The translations under genes and the position numbers were made by a program. The notes beneath the pieces were generated by a model that saw only the letters and a program-made list of their open reading frames with translations, was not told the origin of the DNA and ran no database searches. A DNA stretch of 64,000 nucleotides from Bacteroidota bacterium (lineage in GTDB: Bacteria > Bacteroidota > Ignavibacteria > Palsa-1295), in NCBI GenBank assembly GCA_021324735.1, contig JAJPIO010000006.1:79667-143666 (forward strand), in the 5' to 3' direction. Shown here one piece after another: positions 26,949 through 36,356 of the stretch; the first letter of the stretch is position 1; each line of letters begins with the position of its first letter.

Positions 26949-28334
26949 TTAAGGGAGCTCGATCATCGTAACTGTTTTGGTATTGCCAACCCGCTCTATC
27001 GAAAGCGCGTAGACACCCGGAGGATAAGAGGCTGTTTCTATACTGGTTGATTCACCATCAACGCTTCGAGATTCGATCGCTCGACCAACAATATCGTAAA
27101 GAACCCAGCCGGTCAGACCCGTCTCCGAATTTATTTCGATCGTATGGCCGTAATGCAACACGGATACATCCGTCGCCGTACTTGAAGTACTATACGCAAT
27201 TCCGCTCGATAGTTCACCTATATACAACCCAGCATCGGCAGCAACGGCAATGCGACCGGAGGTCGTATCATATTTCAATACCCATATTTGTCGGGCCAAT
27301 GGGTTATTCGTGTCACCAGCAACGCCATTCGGAAAGTTTGTACCATGCCATGTCACTCCACCGTCGGTCGTTTCTTGTATAAGGTTTGGAAGAGTCGCGG
27401 AATCGCCGGGATCTTCGAAAAGTCCCATAAAGATATGAAGCGGCAATGGGTAGGCAGCACTATTGGGTGCAGATATTTTCGAACGCCGCTGATCGATATC
27501 CAGCGCCCATGTATGCCGGTCGGGAGAATTAAGGGATTGCCACGTCATGCCGCCATCCGGCGTAGCCATAACACCATTGTAAAATGAGCGCCATAGTGTT
27601 ACGACAGCCACATCATGCTTCGTCTTATCGTCTTTCTCAGATGCATAATATGAAAACACGATCTTCGGTACTTCGACATTTGTCGGTCCCAGCGGCTCTT
27701 TGGCAAAACCCACCTGCCACGTCTCGCCAAGATCGCTCGAATATTGTAGCAAGGTATCCTGGCTTCCTTCTATAACATGGGATGGCACGTCTTGCGAAAC
27801 GTCACACGAACCGAAGAGAATACCAGGTGAAGCCGGCGTTTTGTTCGTTGCTACCCACGTTGCACCGTGGTCGGTCGATCTCCAAATATGAAAGCCGATA
27901 TTCTGCGCATAATAAATGGCACGCTCTGCCGCATTATATGAAATACCTTCACCATCGACGCCATACAAATTAGATGTATCACTCCAGTGCCATCCCCCAT
28001 CGGTCGAGCGATAAAATTGTGTCGGCGTTACTGCCAGGACCACATTCGTATCACCCGGATCGCAAAAGACCTGATGGGCATCGGTAATAGGACGGTCCGG
28101 CGGTTGATTGGTAGCCTTCCACGTTATGCCTCCATCATCGGACCGAAAGACGCCGGTATTTAATTCGGAGCCGGCGAAGAGAATTCGTCCCTTCGATAAC
28201 GGATTAAAGGCTATCGAATGCCAACTCTCGAGAGGAAGCTTCGCTCGCCGCCAATGATACTGCTGGGCCTCGCTTGAGAAGGATAGAAGTGTGACGAAGA
28301 GAAAAGATAATGCGATGATCCGTTGAATACGCAT
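26949..28334 (-). CDS. Exported BNR/sortilin-like propeller protein
   Basis: I use the ATG at 28334 instead of a TTG five codons earlier, since it gives a clean signal peptide ending near SSEAQQ. Repeated phrases of the type FRSDDGGITWKATN, YRSTDGGWHWSD and WRSTDHGATWVATN mark BNR/sortilin-type beta-propeller blades, at least five of them. The last 70 residues (WVLYDIVGRAIESRS, PPGVYALSIERVG) form a likely type IX secretion sorting domain. It is therefore expected on the cell surface or in the medium. Confidence 0.85.
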   Translation of the reverse strand: MRIQRIIALSFLFVTLLSFSSEAQQYHWRRAKLPLESWHSIAFNPLSKGRILFAGSELNTGVFRSDDGGITWKATNQPPDRPITDAHQVFCDPGDTNVVLAVTPTQFYRSTDGGWHWSDTSNLYGVDGEGISYNAAERAIYYAQNIGFHIWRSTDHGATWVATNKTPASPGILFGSCDVSQDVPSHVIEGSQDTLLQYSSDLGETWQVGFAKEPLGPTNVEVPKIVFSYYASEKDDKTKHDVAVVTLWRSFYNGVMATPDGGMTWQSLNSPDRHTWALDIDQRRSKISAPNSAAYPLPLHIFMGLFEDPGDSATLPNLIQETTDGGVTWHGTNFPNGVAGDTNNPLARQIWVLKYDTTSGRIAVAADAGLYIGELSSGIAYSTSSTATDVSVLHYGHTIEINSETGLTGWVLYDIVGRAIESRSVDGESTSIETASYPPGVYALSIERVGNTKTVTMIELP

Positions 28335-28402
28335 GATCGGGAACTCCAAATAAAGGACCGTTTCGAGGGCAACTCAACAGTATATGGCTCTCAAACAATT
28401 CG

Positions 28403-28924
28403 TTACGGCGTTCTTGGCTTTCCTAACTTTAGAAATACCCGAAAGTATTTATCCGAATGGGATAGCTCACTGGTACCGTCTTCCGTTTCCCACCGGTGAT
28501 ATGTTAGCGATTGATCGTTAAAGACGATACCATGACCGAGATATCGCTCGAGATAAGAAACAAGCACGTCCCGCAATCCGGTGTATCCCCCGCCCCCCAG
28601 TGGATGCCAGTTAATCACGATCGTCTTTACACGATCGTTTACCATTTGCACCTGAAGATACGCAGGTTGTCCGAAGACCCGTACAGAATCTGATTCGAGC
28701 AGAGTAAGGGAATCAACTTCCAAAGTATCGCGGCGAAGAGCGATACGACGCATGATCATATAGGCAGAATCCGCGGGCATACCAACATGCAATCCCACGA
28801 ATGGCGGTCGCGGCGGATAATAGTCAGCCGGAGGATCAAGAGCAGGCACTTCAGATGAAAACGAAGTTCTGGCAGATCCGGCAAGCAGCAGGCAAACGAC
28901 GAAGGCGGAAAGAAGTGGCTTCAT
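28403..28924 (-). CDS. Exported protein of unknown function
   Basis: The start at 28924 (ATG, 7 bases after the preceding stop) gives a signal peptide of about 22 residues; longer readings run into the upstream gene. The mature part (about 150 residues) starts with a proline-rich stretch and then PFVGLHVGMPADSAYMIM, recalling SmpA/OmlA-like or tellurite-resistance-like small folds, but I cannot name a family. Confidence 0.75.
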   Translation of the reverse strand: MKPLLSAFVVCLLLAGSARTSFSSEVPALDPPADYYPPRPPFVGLHVGMPADSAYMIMRRIALRRDTLEVDSLTLLESDSVRVFGQPAYLQVQMVNDRVKTIVINWHPLGGGGYTGLRDVLVSYLERYLGHGIVFNDQSLTYHRWETEDGTSELSHSDKYFRVFLKLGKPRTP

Positions 28925-28931
28925 GACCCGA

Positions 28932-30305
28932 TCATATTCGTTGCTGTACATGGACGACCTGACCGTTGCGAATGCCAACAAACTCCACCGTCTTTCCATC
29001 TGGCGTCCAGCTAATACGTCCGATCTGCTCAAAAAGCGCGGAGCGCTTACCATTGGCAACCACAAAAAATTTACCGTGAGTACCTGCAGCTACAAACGCT
29101 AATTTCGATTCATCCGGAGACCATGCTGCGTCGGTTATACCACTCGTCTTCGCAAGGACTTTCTTATCGAGATAAAACTTCTGTACTCCGGCCGCAAGAG
29201 AATAAGCAAGATGCTTCCCGCTCGGGCTCATAAAGAGCAAGCGAACACCCGGATACGGCCCCGCATATATTTTACCGTCCTGCACGATGACCGCGGGCCG
29301 TTCATTCGTGCTTGGCAACTTCATTTTTGGATCGGCCGCGAAATACGCAATATGGTCGCCGGAATTGTCGATCAATACCTGTGATATCCACCGGTATAAG
29401 CTTTGATTCCGATTATTGAAGTTGATATACATTCGAGAAGTATCGGCAGCCAACGAAGAATAAGCTGTCCTGTTTAACTTCGCCACATGCTCCCAAAGGA
29501 AATCGTAATCGCGGCCTTCGAGCCGTTTCGGATTGGCTCGAACATCAGGAGTATAACGCCAGATCGTCGGATCGTAAGTCGATTGGCCGGTGGGAATGTT
29601 ACCATTATATAACAGGACGGGCGTAGGCGTGCGGTCGGTCACATAGCGCTCAGCAAAATTTTCCGTCGTGCGATAGGCCCAGTGCTGCTCATCGTGAGAG
29701 AATGAGAATTGGTGTGGATAAATATTCCCTTTACTTACAACTTGTCCATCCACAATAACAAGATCGCGATCGCCCTTTTGAAGATAGTACGCGTAGGGCA
29801 GCGTCTCGGCCCAGTGCTTACCGCTATGGGAGAATTCGACCTCCGGATTATCGCTTACGTAATGGGCGACGAGTGATGTATCCTTATGCACGTAGACCGT
29901 AGTGGAATCGAACCCTTTTTCGGTCACTGCGTGCATCATGCCGGACCAGATCAGATAGTCCCCGTTCGGACTCAATCTCGTTCCCGTACCCGCAATTTCG
30001 TGATATCGATCGGCAAAAGGATGGCCGTCAATTGTAATGTATTGCCAGTTCGCAAACTCATCCACCACATACCAATGCGCTCCATCGGCTGTTGCATCCA
30101 TTTGCTTTACGGTTCGCGCCTCATCGAGCCTGTAGAGAACGCTTTCATCGACCGAAGCCGGCTTGAACAGATTTTCGGCGTTCGGCAGGCCGAACGTGGT
30201 ATCGCGATACATCTTCGCGATCTGTGCGGAACTGGGGTGTACGGCGACAAAAAGAAGAATGGCCGCAAGAACGAGACGGCTATACGTGCTTTTAGAAAAG
30301 GTCAT
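28932..30305 (-). CDS. Exported WD40-like (TolB-type) propeller protein
   Basis: A 457-residue protein with a signal peptide cleaved near PSSAQI. Repeats such as FSFSHDEQHWAYRT, FMSPSGKHLAYSL, AWSPDESKLAFVA and SWTPDGKTVEFVG are TolB/PD40 beta-propeller blades. It is followed closely by the small exported protein at 28403, so the two may work together. No enzymatic residues are evident. Confidence 0.82.
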   Translation of the reverse strand: MTFSKSTYSRLVLAAILLFVAVHPSSAQIAKMYRDTTFGLPNAENLFKPASVDESVLYRLDEARTVKQMDATADGAHWYVVDEFANWQYITIDGHPFADRYHEIAGTGTRLSPNGDYLIWSGMMHAVTEKGFDSTTVYVHKDTSLVAHYVSDNPEVEFSHSGKHWAETLPYAYYLQKGDRDLVIVDGQVVSKGNIYPHQFSFSHDEQHWAYRTTENFAERYVTDRTPTPVLLYNGNIPTGQSTYDPTIWRYTPDVRANPKRLEGRDYDFLWEHVAKLNRTAYSSLAADTSRMYINFNNRNQSLYRWISQVLIDNSGDHIAYFAADPKMKLPSTNERPAVIVQDGKIYAGPYPGVRLLFMSPSGKHLAYSLAAGVQKFYLDKKVLAKTSGITDAAWSPDESKLAFVAAGTHGKFFVVANGKRSALFEQIGRISWTPDGKTVEFVGIRNGQVVHVQQRI

Positions 30306-30402
30306 CGATGGTGCGTAACAGACGAGATTATTGCAACGCTCCGCAGGATACGATATTGTGCCTGAATGTTTCTTCAGACGAGTTTGGAGTGGTAGGCCTT
30401 GC

Positions 30403-31761
30403 CTACGGTCGAAGCATTAACCCCAATTGCCGAGCGATCTCCTTTGTGAGCATTCGCCTGTCGAACGACTGCACAAATGGCTGATTCACATTATGGGGTA
30501 GTAAGGACTTGCGCCAACGCCTGTAAAGGTCTAAAATTACTTCAGATAGAGCCTTTACGTCACGTGGCGAGACCACAATACCAGCGCCGTAATCATTTAG
30601 CAATTTCTCTGCATGACTGCCTGGCGGAACGAGGCCAAGGATCGGCTTCATCGTTCCAAAGTACTCATAAAGTTTCCCGGGAGCTGATATTTTATCCCCC
30701 ATTATCATCCATAGGACATCGCTCGAAAGCAACAGCGCGACCTCCTCACGATGTGGCAGGTATCCTTTGATGACCACGTTCTGCATGAGTCCCAGTTTTT
30801 CTGGTGCCCGGAGGTCCTCCTTCTGCATGATACCGGCAAAAACAAGCTCTAGGTCTTCCTTAAGCTGTGGCTCTTTCGACATGGCCAGCTTTGCCGCCTC
30901 GAGCATAGGTATCGGTGAACGCCCGGGATACCCGACGTAAAATGCCCCACCGTAGGTGATTCGAAATTTCTGAGGGTCGCGATACTTCTCTACGGCAGCA
31001 CCAGCCGCGGCAAGATCGGATGGATCGTATCCATGCGGGACAATGGTCACGTCTTCATGCTTGAGGAAGTGATAATTCTGAAGCAACACCTCTTTCATCG
31101 GACGGCTCACGACCGTAATAGCGCCGGATGCACGAAGACAGCTATCCTCCAGCTTTCGGGCATAGGCCTTATGAAATGGCGTTGCATAGAAATTCAGATC
31201 CTTGTTAGCAACCCAGGCATCACGATAATCTATCAGAAGTGGTACGTGATGTTTTCGGGCAAGGTCGCGCGCGATGAGAAAATCGGTGAACGGAGGTGCC
31301 GTGGCTATCACTGCATCGATACGTTCTTCCTTAAAGACTTGCTCCGCCGTTTCAAGAGCTTGTTTCTTCCACTTAATTCGGCTATCCGGCTGATAAAACG
31401 TTTGGATGATATTCGACCGAATACGTTGCCACCGTGCGCTTGGCAGCGCCAACTTTTTACCGTCTGCTTTTGCAAGCTTCCCCCCGGGCATGCCGCTCCC
31501 CTTCGTACGAACTACTCGCACATAGTTCTTTTCGATAAGCGGCCTAAGCTCTTCCATTAGGGACTCATCGTGGGCATAGTACGGCATTTCGGCTGCTGTT
31601 AGCACAATAGGCCGCCAGCCAAACTCCGGCAGATACTTTACAAACTTCAGAATCCGTTGTACGCCCGAAAGCCCCATCGGAGGGAAATAATAGGCGACAA
31701 CGAGTACGTTCAGTCCCGGGGGGGTACCGGGTTCAAGGAGATCGATGTTCATTCGCTGCAA
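30403..31761 (-). CDS. Family 4 (GT-B) glycosyltransferase
   Basis: A 452-residue GT-B transferase. The N-terminal half begins VLVVAYYFPPMGLSGVQRILKFVKYLPEFGW, shown here only in part: the AYYFPPMG motif and VQR are typical of GT4. The C-terminal half has YEYFGTMKPILGLVPPGSHAEKL, the donor-binding region. The likely role is addition of a sugar to surface polysaccharide or lipopolysaccharide. A small palindrome GTAGGC/GCCTAC at 30392-30406 overlaps its stop codon. Confidence 0.88.
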   Translation of the reverse strand: MQRMNIDLLEPGTPPGLNVLVVAYYFPPMGLSGVQRILKFVKYLPEFGWRPIVLTAAEMPYYAHDESLMEELRPLIEKNYVRVVRTKGSGMPGGKLAKADGKKLALPSARWQRIRSNIIQTFYQPDSRIKWKKQALETAEQVFKEERIDAVIATAPPFTDFLIARDLARKHHVPLLIDYRDAWVANKDLNFYATPFHKAYARKLEDSCLRASGAITVVSRPMKEVLLQNYHFLKHEDVTIVPHGYDPSDLAAAGAAVEKYRDPQKFRITYGGAFYVGYPGRSPIPMLEAAKLAMSKEPQLKEDLELVFAGIMQKEDLRAPEKLGLMQNVVIKGYLPHREEVALLLSSDVLWMIMGDKISAPGKLYEYFGTMKPILGLVPPGSHAEKLLNDYGAGIVVSPRDVKALSEVILDLYRRWRKSLLPHNVNQPFVQSFDRRMLTKEIARQLGLMLRP

Positions 31762-31901
31762 AAATACGGAAGTACAGCACCCCGCTAAGACTTATGGGAC
31801 TTCCCGGACAACCGGAGCGGTGAAGAGCAATTCATCTCGTCCCTGATCTGGCTAATTTCGGAACGCCGCCCGTAATAGGGCAGTTAGGTTTTGCGGTCGT
31901 T

Positions 31902-31954
31902 GGTCACGTAGGCTAAGGCCTGCCGACCATTCATCTGACAGGCCGAAGCCTGTC
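31902..31954. repeat. Pair of short palindromes before the DUF4175 gene
   Basis: Two hairpins lie back to back. One is nested, GGTC/GACC outside AGGC/GCCT (31902-31928). The other is GACAGG-C-CGAA-G-CCTGTC (31937-31954). They end only 6 bases before the ATG at 31961, so they would occupy the translation start region of the mRNA. They belong to the general class of short palindromes scattered in this window. Confidence 0.6.
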
Positions 31955-31960
31955 CTGCCA

Positions 31961-34900
31961 ATGCCTCAAGAACTCTATCAGGAATTAATAACACGGCTGA
32001 GCCGTCTTCGTCGCAAGCGCGAATCGGTCGCGCTCTGGAGCGGCGTTTGGAGTTCGCTTGCAGCGATCGTTGTACTCGCCACGCTTGCCATCGCCGCCGA
32101 AATGCTCGGGCATTTTGATATCCCGATGCGTACGTGGATGTTTTGGTCCGGCATTACACTGGCGGTGGCAGCTATCCTGGCCTTCGTCGGACCACCCCTG
32201 CTGGTTCGCCTGGGTATTCGTAAACGAGCTACGGACGACGAACTGGCAACTGCCGTTGGCAGGCATTATCCAAACGTTAGCGACCGGCTGGTCAACACAC
32301 TTCAGCTTGCTCGTCCCCTCTTTGCCGAATCGACCGATCTTTTTGGCTCTCCGCGTTTTGCGCTTGCGGCTTTCCAGAATACCTACAGTGAGGTTCGGTC
32401 GGTCGATTTCAACGCGATCGTCGACGACCGCCCGCTAAAGCGTTCGATCGTTCTATTTCTGGTAAGCCTTGTTCTCGGCAGTGCGTTCTTTGTGGGCGCT
32501 GGCAGCGAAATGTCTGCAGCGGCTAATCGACTTTCGCATTTTCGAACGTTCTATCAAAAGCCTGCACCGTTCACGTTCTTTGTATTTCCTGGCAATCGCC
32601 GAGTGATGCGCGGCGATTCTGTAATAGTTACGGTTGCAACCAGGGGCGAGCAGTTAAGCAACGTTTCCTTCCGCGTTCGGCAAGAGGGTGAAAAAGAATT
32701 TGAAACGATCGCGCTAAAGGCAACACCGCTCGATTCTTCGTTTATTCGCCAGGGCTTCCACACCGGTTTTACATACACTTATCGTGCGATGCATCCGGCA
32801 GAGTATTATGCTGAAGCTCGCGATATCGAGTCCCAGCGATATAATATTTCAGTGTTGGATCACCCGATCATTCGTTCTCTCAAGGTCGAAGTTGACCCAC
32901 CGGCGTATACTCATCAGAAAGTAATACAGCTTACGGAAAACATAGGCGATATTGCTGGCGTCGCCGGGACCAAAGGCGTCTTTCAGGTCATCGCTTCCTC
33001 TCCCCTTCGAAGTGCATTCGTTGTATTTCATAAGTTAGATACGGCGCAGGACAGCATACACAATCCTCGGAATCCGACACCTGATAGCCGCTACCCACTT
33101 TCCATCACCGATAGCATCGCTACAGGTTCGGTCACATTCCTGCAATCGGGCATTTATCACATCGATCTTCTTGACCGGGATTCAGTCGCGAGCGAACACC
33201 CGATCGAGTATACTGTTGCGATCACCAGGGATGCGCCGCCTCAGATCGTGCTTGTCGAGCCGGGCGGCCGCGCCGACCTTCCGAGCGATATGCGCCTCGA
33301 TATGCTCGCTCGCATTCACGACGATTATGGCTTCAGCCGAATGCGCCTGGGCTACCGAATTTCAAAGTCGAAATATTTGAAGGTCGATACGGCATATACG
33401 TGGCTACCGGTGCCGCTGTCCAATTACAATGTTCAGGACCTGGAAGTCCCATACATTTGGAATCTCACTCCCCTCTCCGTTGGTCCGGAGGATGAAGTAT
33501 CGTATGTGATGGAAGTAAGTGATAACGACGCTGTCACGGGACCCAAGTCGACACGGACACCTGAATATACGATCCGTGTTCCATCGGTCGAAGAGATATT
33601 TAAACGCGCCGATGAGCAGGCCAATAAGGCCCAGCGCGATATGAACGAGATCAAACAGGATGCTGCCGACTTGCAGAAGCGAGTCAATGAGGCTCTTTCG
33701 GAGATGCAGCAAATGAAGTCGTCGGATCTCGCGAAGCAATCGCAAGACTTCTCTAAGCAGAAGGATGTCCAACAAATGCTGGAGCGGCAAAAGCAATTGA
33801 ACGATCGCATCGATCAGGTCGCCAAGGACTTGCAAGAGATGACGAATTCGATGGACCAGCAGAATGCTCTTTCGCCGGAGACAATGCAGAAATATGAAGA
33901 GCTTCAAAATCTCTTCAAGCAGATCGACTCGCCGGAGCTTAAGAAGGCAATGCAGGACCTCCAGAATGCGATGCAAAAGAACGTCGATCCGAAAAAGCTG
34001 CAGGAGGCGATGCAGAACATGAAGCTGAACGAAGATCAATTCCGCAAGTCGATCGAACGGACGGCAAATATTCTGAAGAAGATCCAGACCGAGCAAAAGA
34101 TCGACGAGCTGATGAAGAATGCTTCCGAGCTTGCAAAGCAGGAACAACAATCGGCTGACAGTGCTCGCTCGCGCATGGACCAGGGTAAGCCGATGACCCC
34201 GGAGCAAAAAGCTGCTGAGGCCCGCAAGCAGCAGGACGCTCAGAAGCAACTCGACCGTATGCGCGAGCAAATGAAAGATGCTGCGCAAGAAATGAAAAAG
34301 TTACCGGAGAATATGCAGGCTCCGGAAGAGATGAAGCAAGCGGCCGAAGCCCTGAGCGATGAGTCGACCGATAAAGATATGCAGGATGCCGAGCACTCGA
34401 TGCAGAACGGCGACCAGCAAAAGGGCGCTCAGAGTTCGCAATCGGCTGCGCAAAAGATGAAAAACGCGCAGCGGAAGCTAGCGAGCCTAAAGCGCAAGAT
34501 GTCCGAGAATGAAAAGCAGCGGACAATGCGTGAGATGAAGCAGATCCGCGACGAACTGAATCGCTTGTCGCAGTCGGAAGAGCAGATAAAGAACCAAACA
34601 CGTGACGCGCAACCGAATTCGAATGTTTTTCGTGATCTTGCCGAACAGCAATCCCAAAAGAAGGATGAACTCGGTCAGACCGCTTCTAAAGCGATGCAGC
34701 TTGCCCAGAAATCGACCGAGATAACTCCGGAGATGGGCCGCGAGATGGGCAAAGCATTCGCCGAGATGCAAAAGGCGCAGGATGCGATGACCGATCGTAA
34801 TCAGCCGGGAGCGCAACAGAATTCGCAGTCGGCAATGAGTTCGCTCAATAAAGCATCCAATGCCTTCCAGCAGGCTCTGCAAAAAATGGCGAAGAACGGA

Positions 34901-35581
34901 CAGTCTGGTTCGAGTGGATCGGGCGGCGAAGGCACGGAAGGAGAAAGCGGGTCCGGCAGCGAAGGCGATAACGGCGATATGCCTGGCGAAGGCCAGGGTA
35001 CCGGTAGCGCCCTCCAACAATTTATCAATCAGATTAATAAGCTTGCACAGCAGCAACAAGCTCTTAACGATCAGATGCAAGCGATGGCGAGCGGCAAGGA
35101 AGGCGGCAGCCAATCGGCCCAGAAGGAGTTAATGCGTCAGCAGGCTCAGCTTAGCAAACTCGCCGCTCAACAGCAAGCTGTGAAAAAGTCGATCGAGCAG
35201 ATGGCCGATGAGCAGCGGCAAGCAGGCACCGGCATACACCAGTCTGCCGACGAACTGCGTAAAATCGCGGACGAAATGCAGCAAACGATCGGCGATATGA
35301 AATCAAATGGCGTAAAGCCAGAGACGATCCAACGCCAAGAACGTATTCTTTCCCGTCTTTTACAGGCAGAGCATTCGGTACATGAACGAGATAAAGATGA
35401 AGAACGCGAATCGAAACCGGGCCAGGATATTGTCCGCGAATCACCGCGCGATCTAAACATCGCTTCCCCGCAGGCTCAGAAAGAGCTGCAGGACGAGATC
35501 CTCCACGCACAAGAGAATGGCTACACGCCGGACTACAACGCTCTCATTCGGAAGTATTTCCAGGAGTTAGAAAAGAAATAA
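31961..35581 (+). CDS. Giant DUF4175-type membrane coiled-coil protein
   Basis: A 1206-residue protein. Two membrane helices (about 24-46 and 54-78) are followed by a third near 160-180, then an extended extracytoplasmic beta-rich part to about 540. From about 545 to 1200 it is an almost unbroken helical region extremely rich in Gln, Met, Lys, Glu and Asp, broken by a Gly/Ser/Glu linker near 985-1010. This matches the DUF4175 family of FCB bacteria. Its function is unknown. The Met/Gln-rich coil suggests a filament or a large scaffold in the periplasm. Confidence 0.87.
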   Translation: MPQELYQELITRLSRLRRKRESVALWSGVWSSLAAIVVLATLAIAAEMLGHFDIPMRTWMFWSGITLAVAAILAFVGPPLLVRLGIRKRATDDELATAVGRHYPNVSDRLVNTLQLARPLFAESTDLFGSPRFALAAFQNTYSEVRSVDFNAIVDDRPLKRSIVLFLVSLVLGSAFFVGAGSEMSAAANRLSHFRTFYQKPAPFTFFVFPGNRRVMRGDSVIVTVATRGEQLSNVSFRVRQEGEKEFETIALKATPLDSSFIRQGFHTGFTYTYRAMHPAEYYAEARDIESQRYNISVLDHPIIRSLKVEVDPPAYTHQKVIQLTENIGDIAGVAGTKGVFQVIASSPLRSAFVVFHKLDTAQDSIHNPRNPTPDSRYPLSITDSIATGSVTFLQSGIYHIDLLDRDSVASEHPIEYTVAITRDAPPQIVLVEPGGRADLPSDMRLDMLARIHDDYGFSRMRLGYRISKSKYLKVDTAYTWLPVPLSNYNVQDLEVPYIWNLTPLSVGPEDEVSYVMEVSDNDAVTGPKSTRTPEYTIRVPSVEEIFKRADEQANKAQRDMNEIKQDAADLQKRVNEALSEMQQMKSSDLAKQSQDFSKQKDVQQMLERQKQLNDRIDQVAKDLQEMTNSMDQQNALSPETMQKYEELQNLFKQIDSPELKKAMQDLQNAMQKNVDPKKLQEAMQNMKLNEDQFRKSIERTANILKKIQTEQKIDELMKNASELAKQEQQSADSARSRMDQGKPMTPEQKAAEARKQQDAQKQLDRMREQMKDAAQEMKKLPENMQAPEEMKQAAEALSDESTDKDMQDAEHSMQNGDQQKGAQSSQSAAQKMKNAQRKLASLKRKMSENEKQRTMREMKQIRDELNRLSQSEEQIKNQTRDAQPNSNVFRDLAEQQSQKKDELGQTASKAMQLAQKSTEITPEMGREMGKAFAEMQKAQDAMTDRNQPGAQQNSQSAMSSLNKASNAFQQALQKMAKNGQSGSSGSGGEGTEGESGSGSEGDNGDMPGEGQGTGSALQQFINQINKLAQQQQALNDQMQAMASGKEGGSQSAQKELMRQQAQLSKLAAQQQAVKKSIEQMADEQRQAGTGIHQSADELRKIADEMQQTIGDMKSNGVKPETIQRQERILSRLLQAEHSVHERDKDEERESKPGQDIVRESPRDLNIASPQAQKELQDEILHAQENGYTPDYNALIRKYFQELEKK

Positions 35582-35583
35582 AA

Positions 35584-35613
35584 AGGGCAAGCAACGGCTC
35601 GCCCTCTTTGTTT
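35584..35613 (+). terminator. Terminator after the DUF4175 gene
   Basis: AGGGC-A-AGC / GCT-C-GCCCT with an AACG loop (35584-35605), 2 bases after the stop codon, followed by a CTTTGTTT tail. It may also serve the convergent gene at 35625, since an A-run precedes it. Confidence 0.7.
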
Positions 35614-35624
35614 GGAAGCAATTA

Positions 35625-36284
35625 TTACTCTCCGGTCAGCGGAAACATTACGCCAGCTGCGATCCTGATATCGCGCGACTTGATATTAACGTTGTCACCA
35701 GTTTGCTGATTATTATCAATGTTGACCAAGCCTAAGGCATAGGCTGCATCGAAAAAGATTTTCGGACCGTTAATATCAATTGAAAGCCCTGCGCCACCCA
35801 CAAGCGAAAAATCGGCACCGTTGTAAGAGGCCTTTACGTCCTGAGAGGCGCCCTGTCCACTCGGTGGATTGTACGTCGCGGAAAGCAAAAACCCAATGGA
35901 AGGCCCAAGAAAAATATAGGGACGCACCATGCCAGTTGCAAATGCTTGCTTGACTAACAATGGAATTTCAAGGTAGCCGAGAACATAGTTATCGGAGACG
36001 CCCTGTTCACTGAAGCCGATTCCTTTTTGATCGAATATCAGCCCTGTTGAGAAGGCCCAGTTATGACTGAACCAGTAATCGAACTGTGGTCCGACCAGGA
36101 TACCAACATGGCTGCCCGCGCTGACGCCTGTGCCAGCGGTCGGATCAGGGTCAAGCGATTCGTTACCGATGTTAATTCCAATCCGCCCCCCAATCATCGG
36201 TTGTGCGGATGCGGAGCCCGAGCTGCAAGCACTAAAAACAATGATAAAAGCAAGCAGGGAGACTGAACACAATAGTTTTGACAT
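35625..36284 (-). CDS. PorT-like outer-membrane beta-barrel protein
   Basis: A 219-residue exported protein. A signal with a lipobox-like FSAC (Cys20) is followed by a second plausible cleavage at SASAQP. The body has the short alternating strands and glycine turns of the outer-membrane beta-barrel (porin_OMP_beta-brl/PorT) family, with a C-terminal strand ending in MFPLTGE. Whether it is lipidated or cleaved at AQ is not decided by sequence. Confidence 0.82.
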   Translation of the reverse strand: MSKLLCSVSLLAFIIVFSACSSGSASAQPMIGGRIGINIGNESLDPDPTAGTGVSAGSHVGILVGPQFDYWFSHNWAFSTGLIFDQKGIGFSEQGVSDNYVLGYLEIPLLVKQAFATGMVRPYIFLGPSIGFLLSATYNPPSGQGASQDVKASYNGADFSLVGGAGLSIDINGPKIFFDAAYALGLVNIDNNQQTGDNVNIKSRDIRIAAGVMFPLTGE

Positions 36285-36356
36285 AGCAATATCCTTCTAA
36301 AAGTAGAACAAGGTATACATAAAATACGAAGCAGATAGCACCTAAGGACAAAAAGC

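Noticed and set aside
33404-34288. 294-codon open frame on the minus strand
   Set aside because: It is antisense to the coiled-coil region of the DUF4175 gene. Its Leu/Arg-rich translation is what the reverse of Gln/Met/Lys codons gives, and the + frame is clearly coding.
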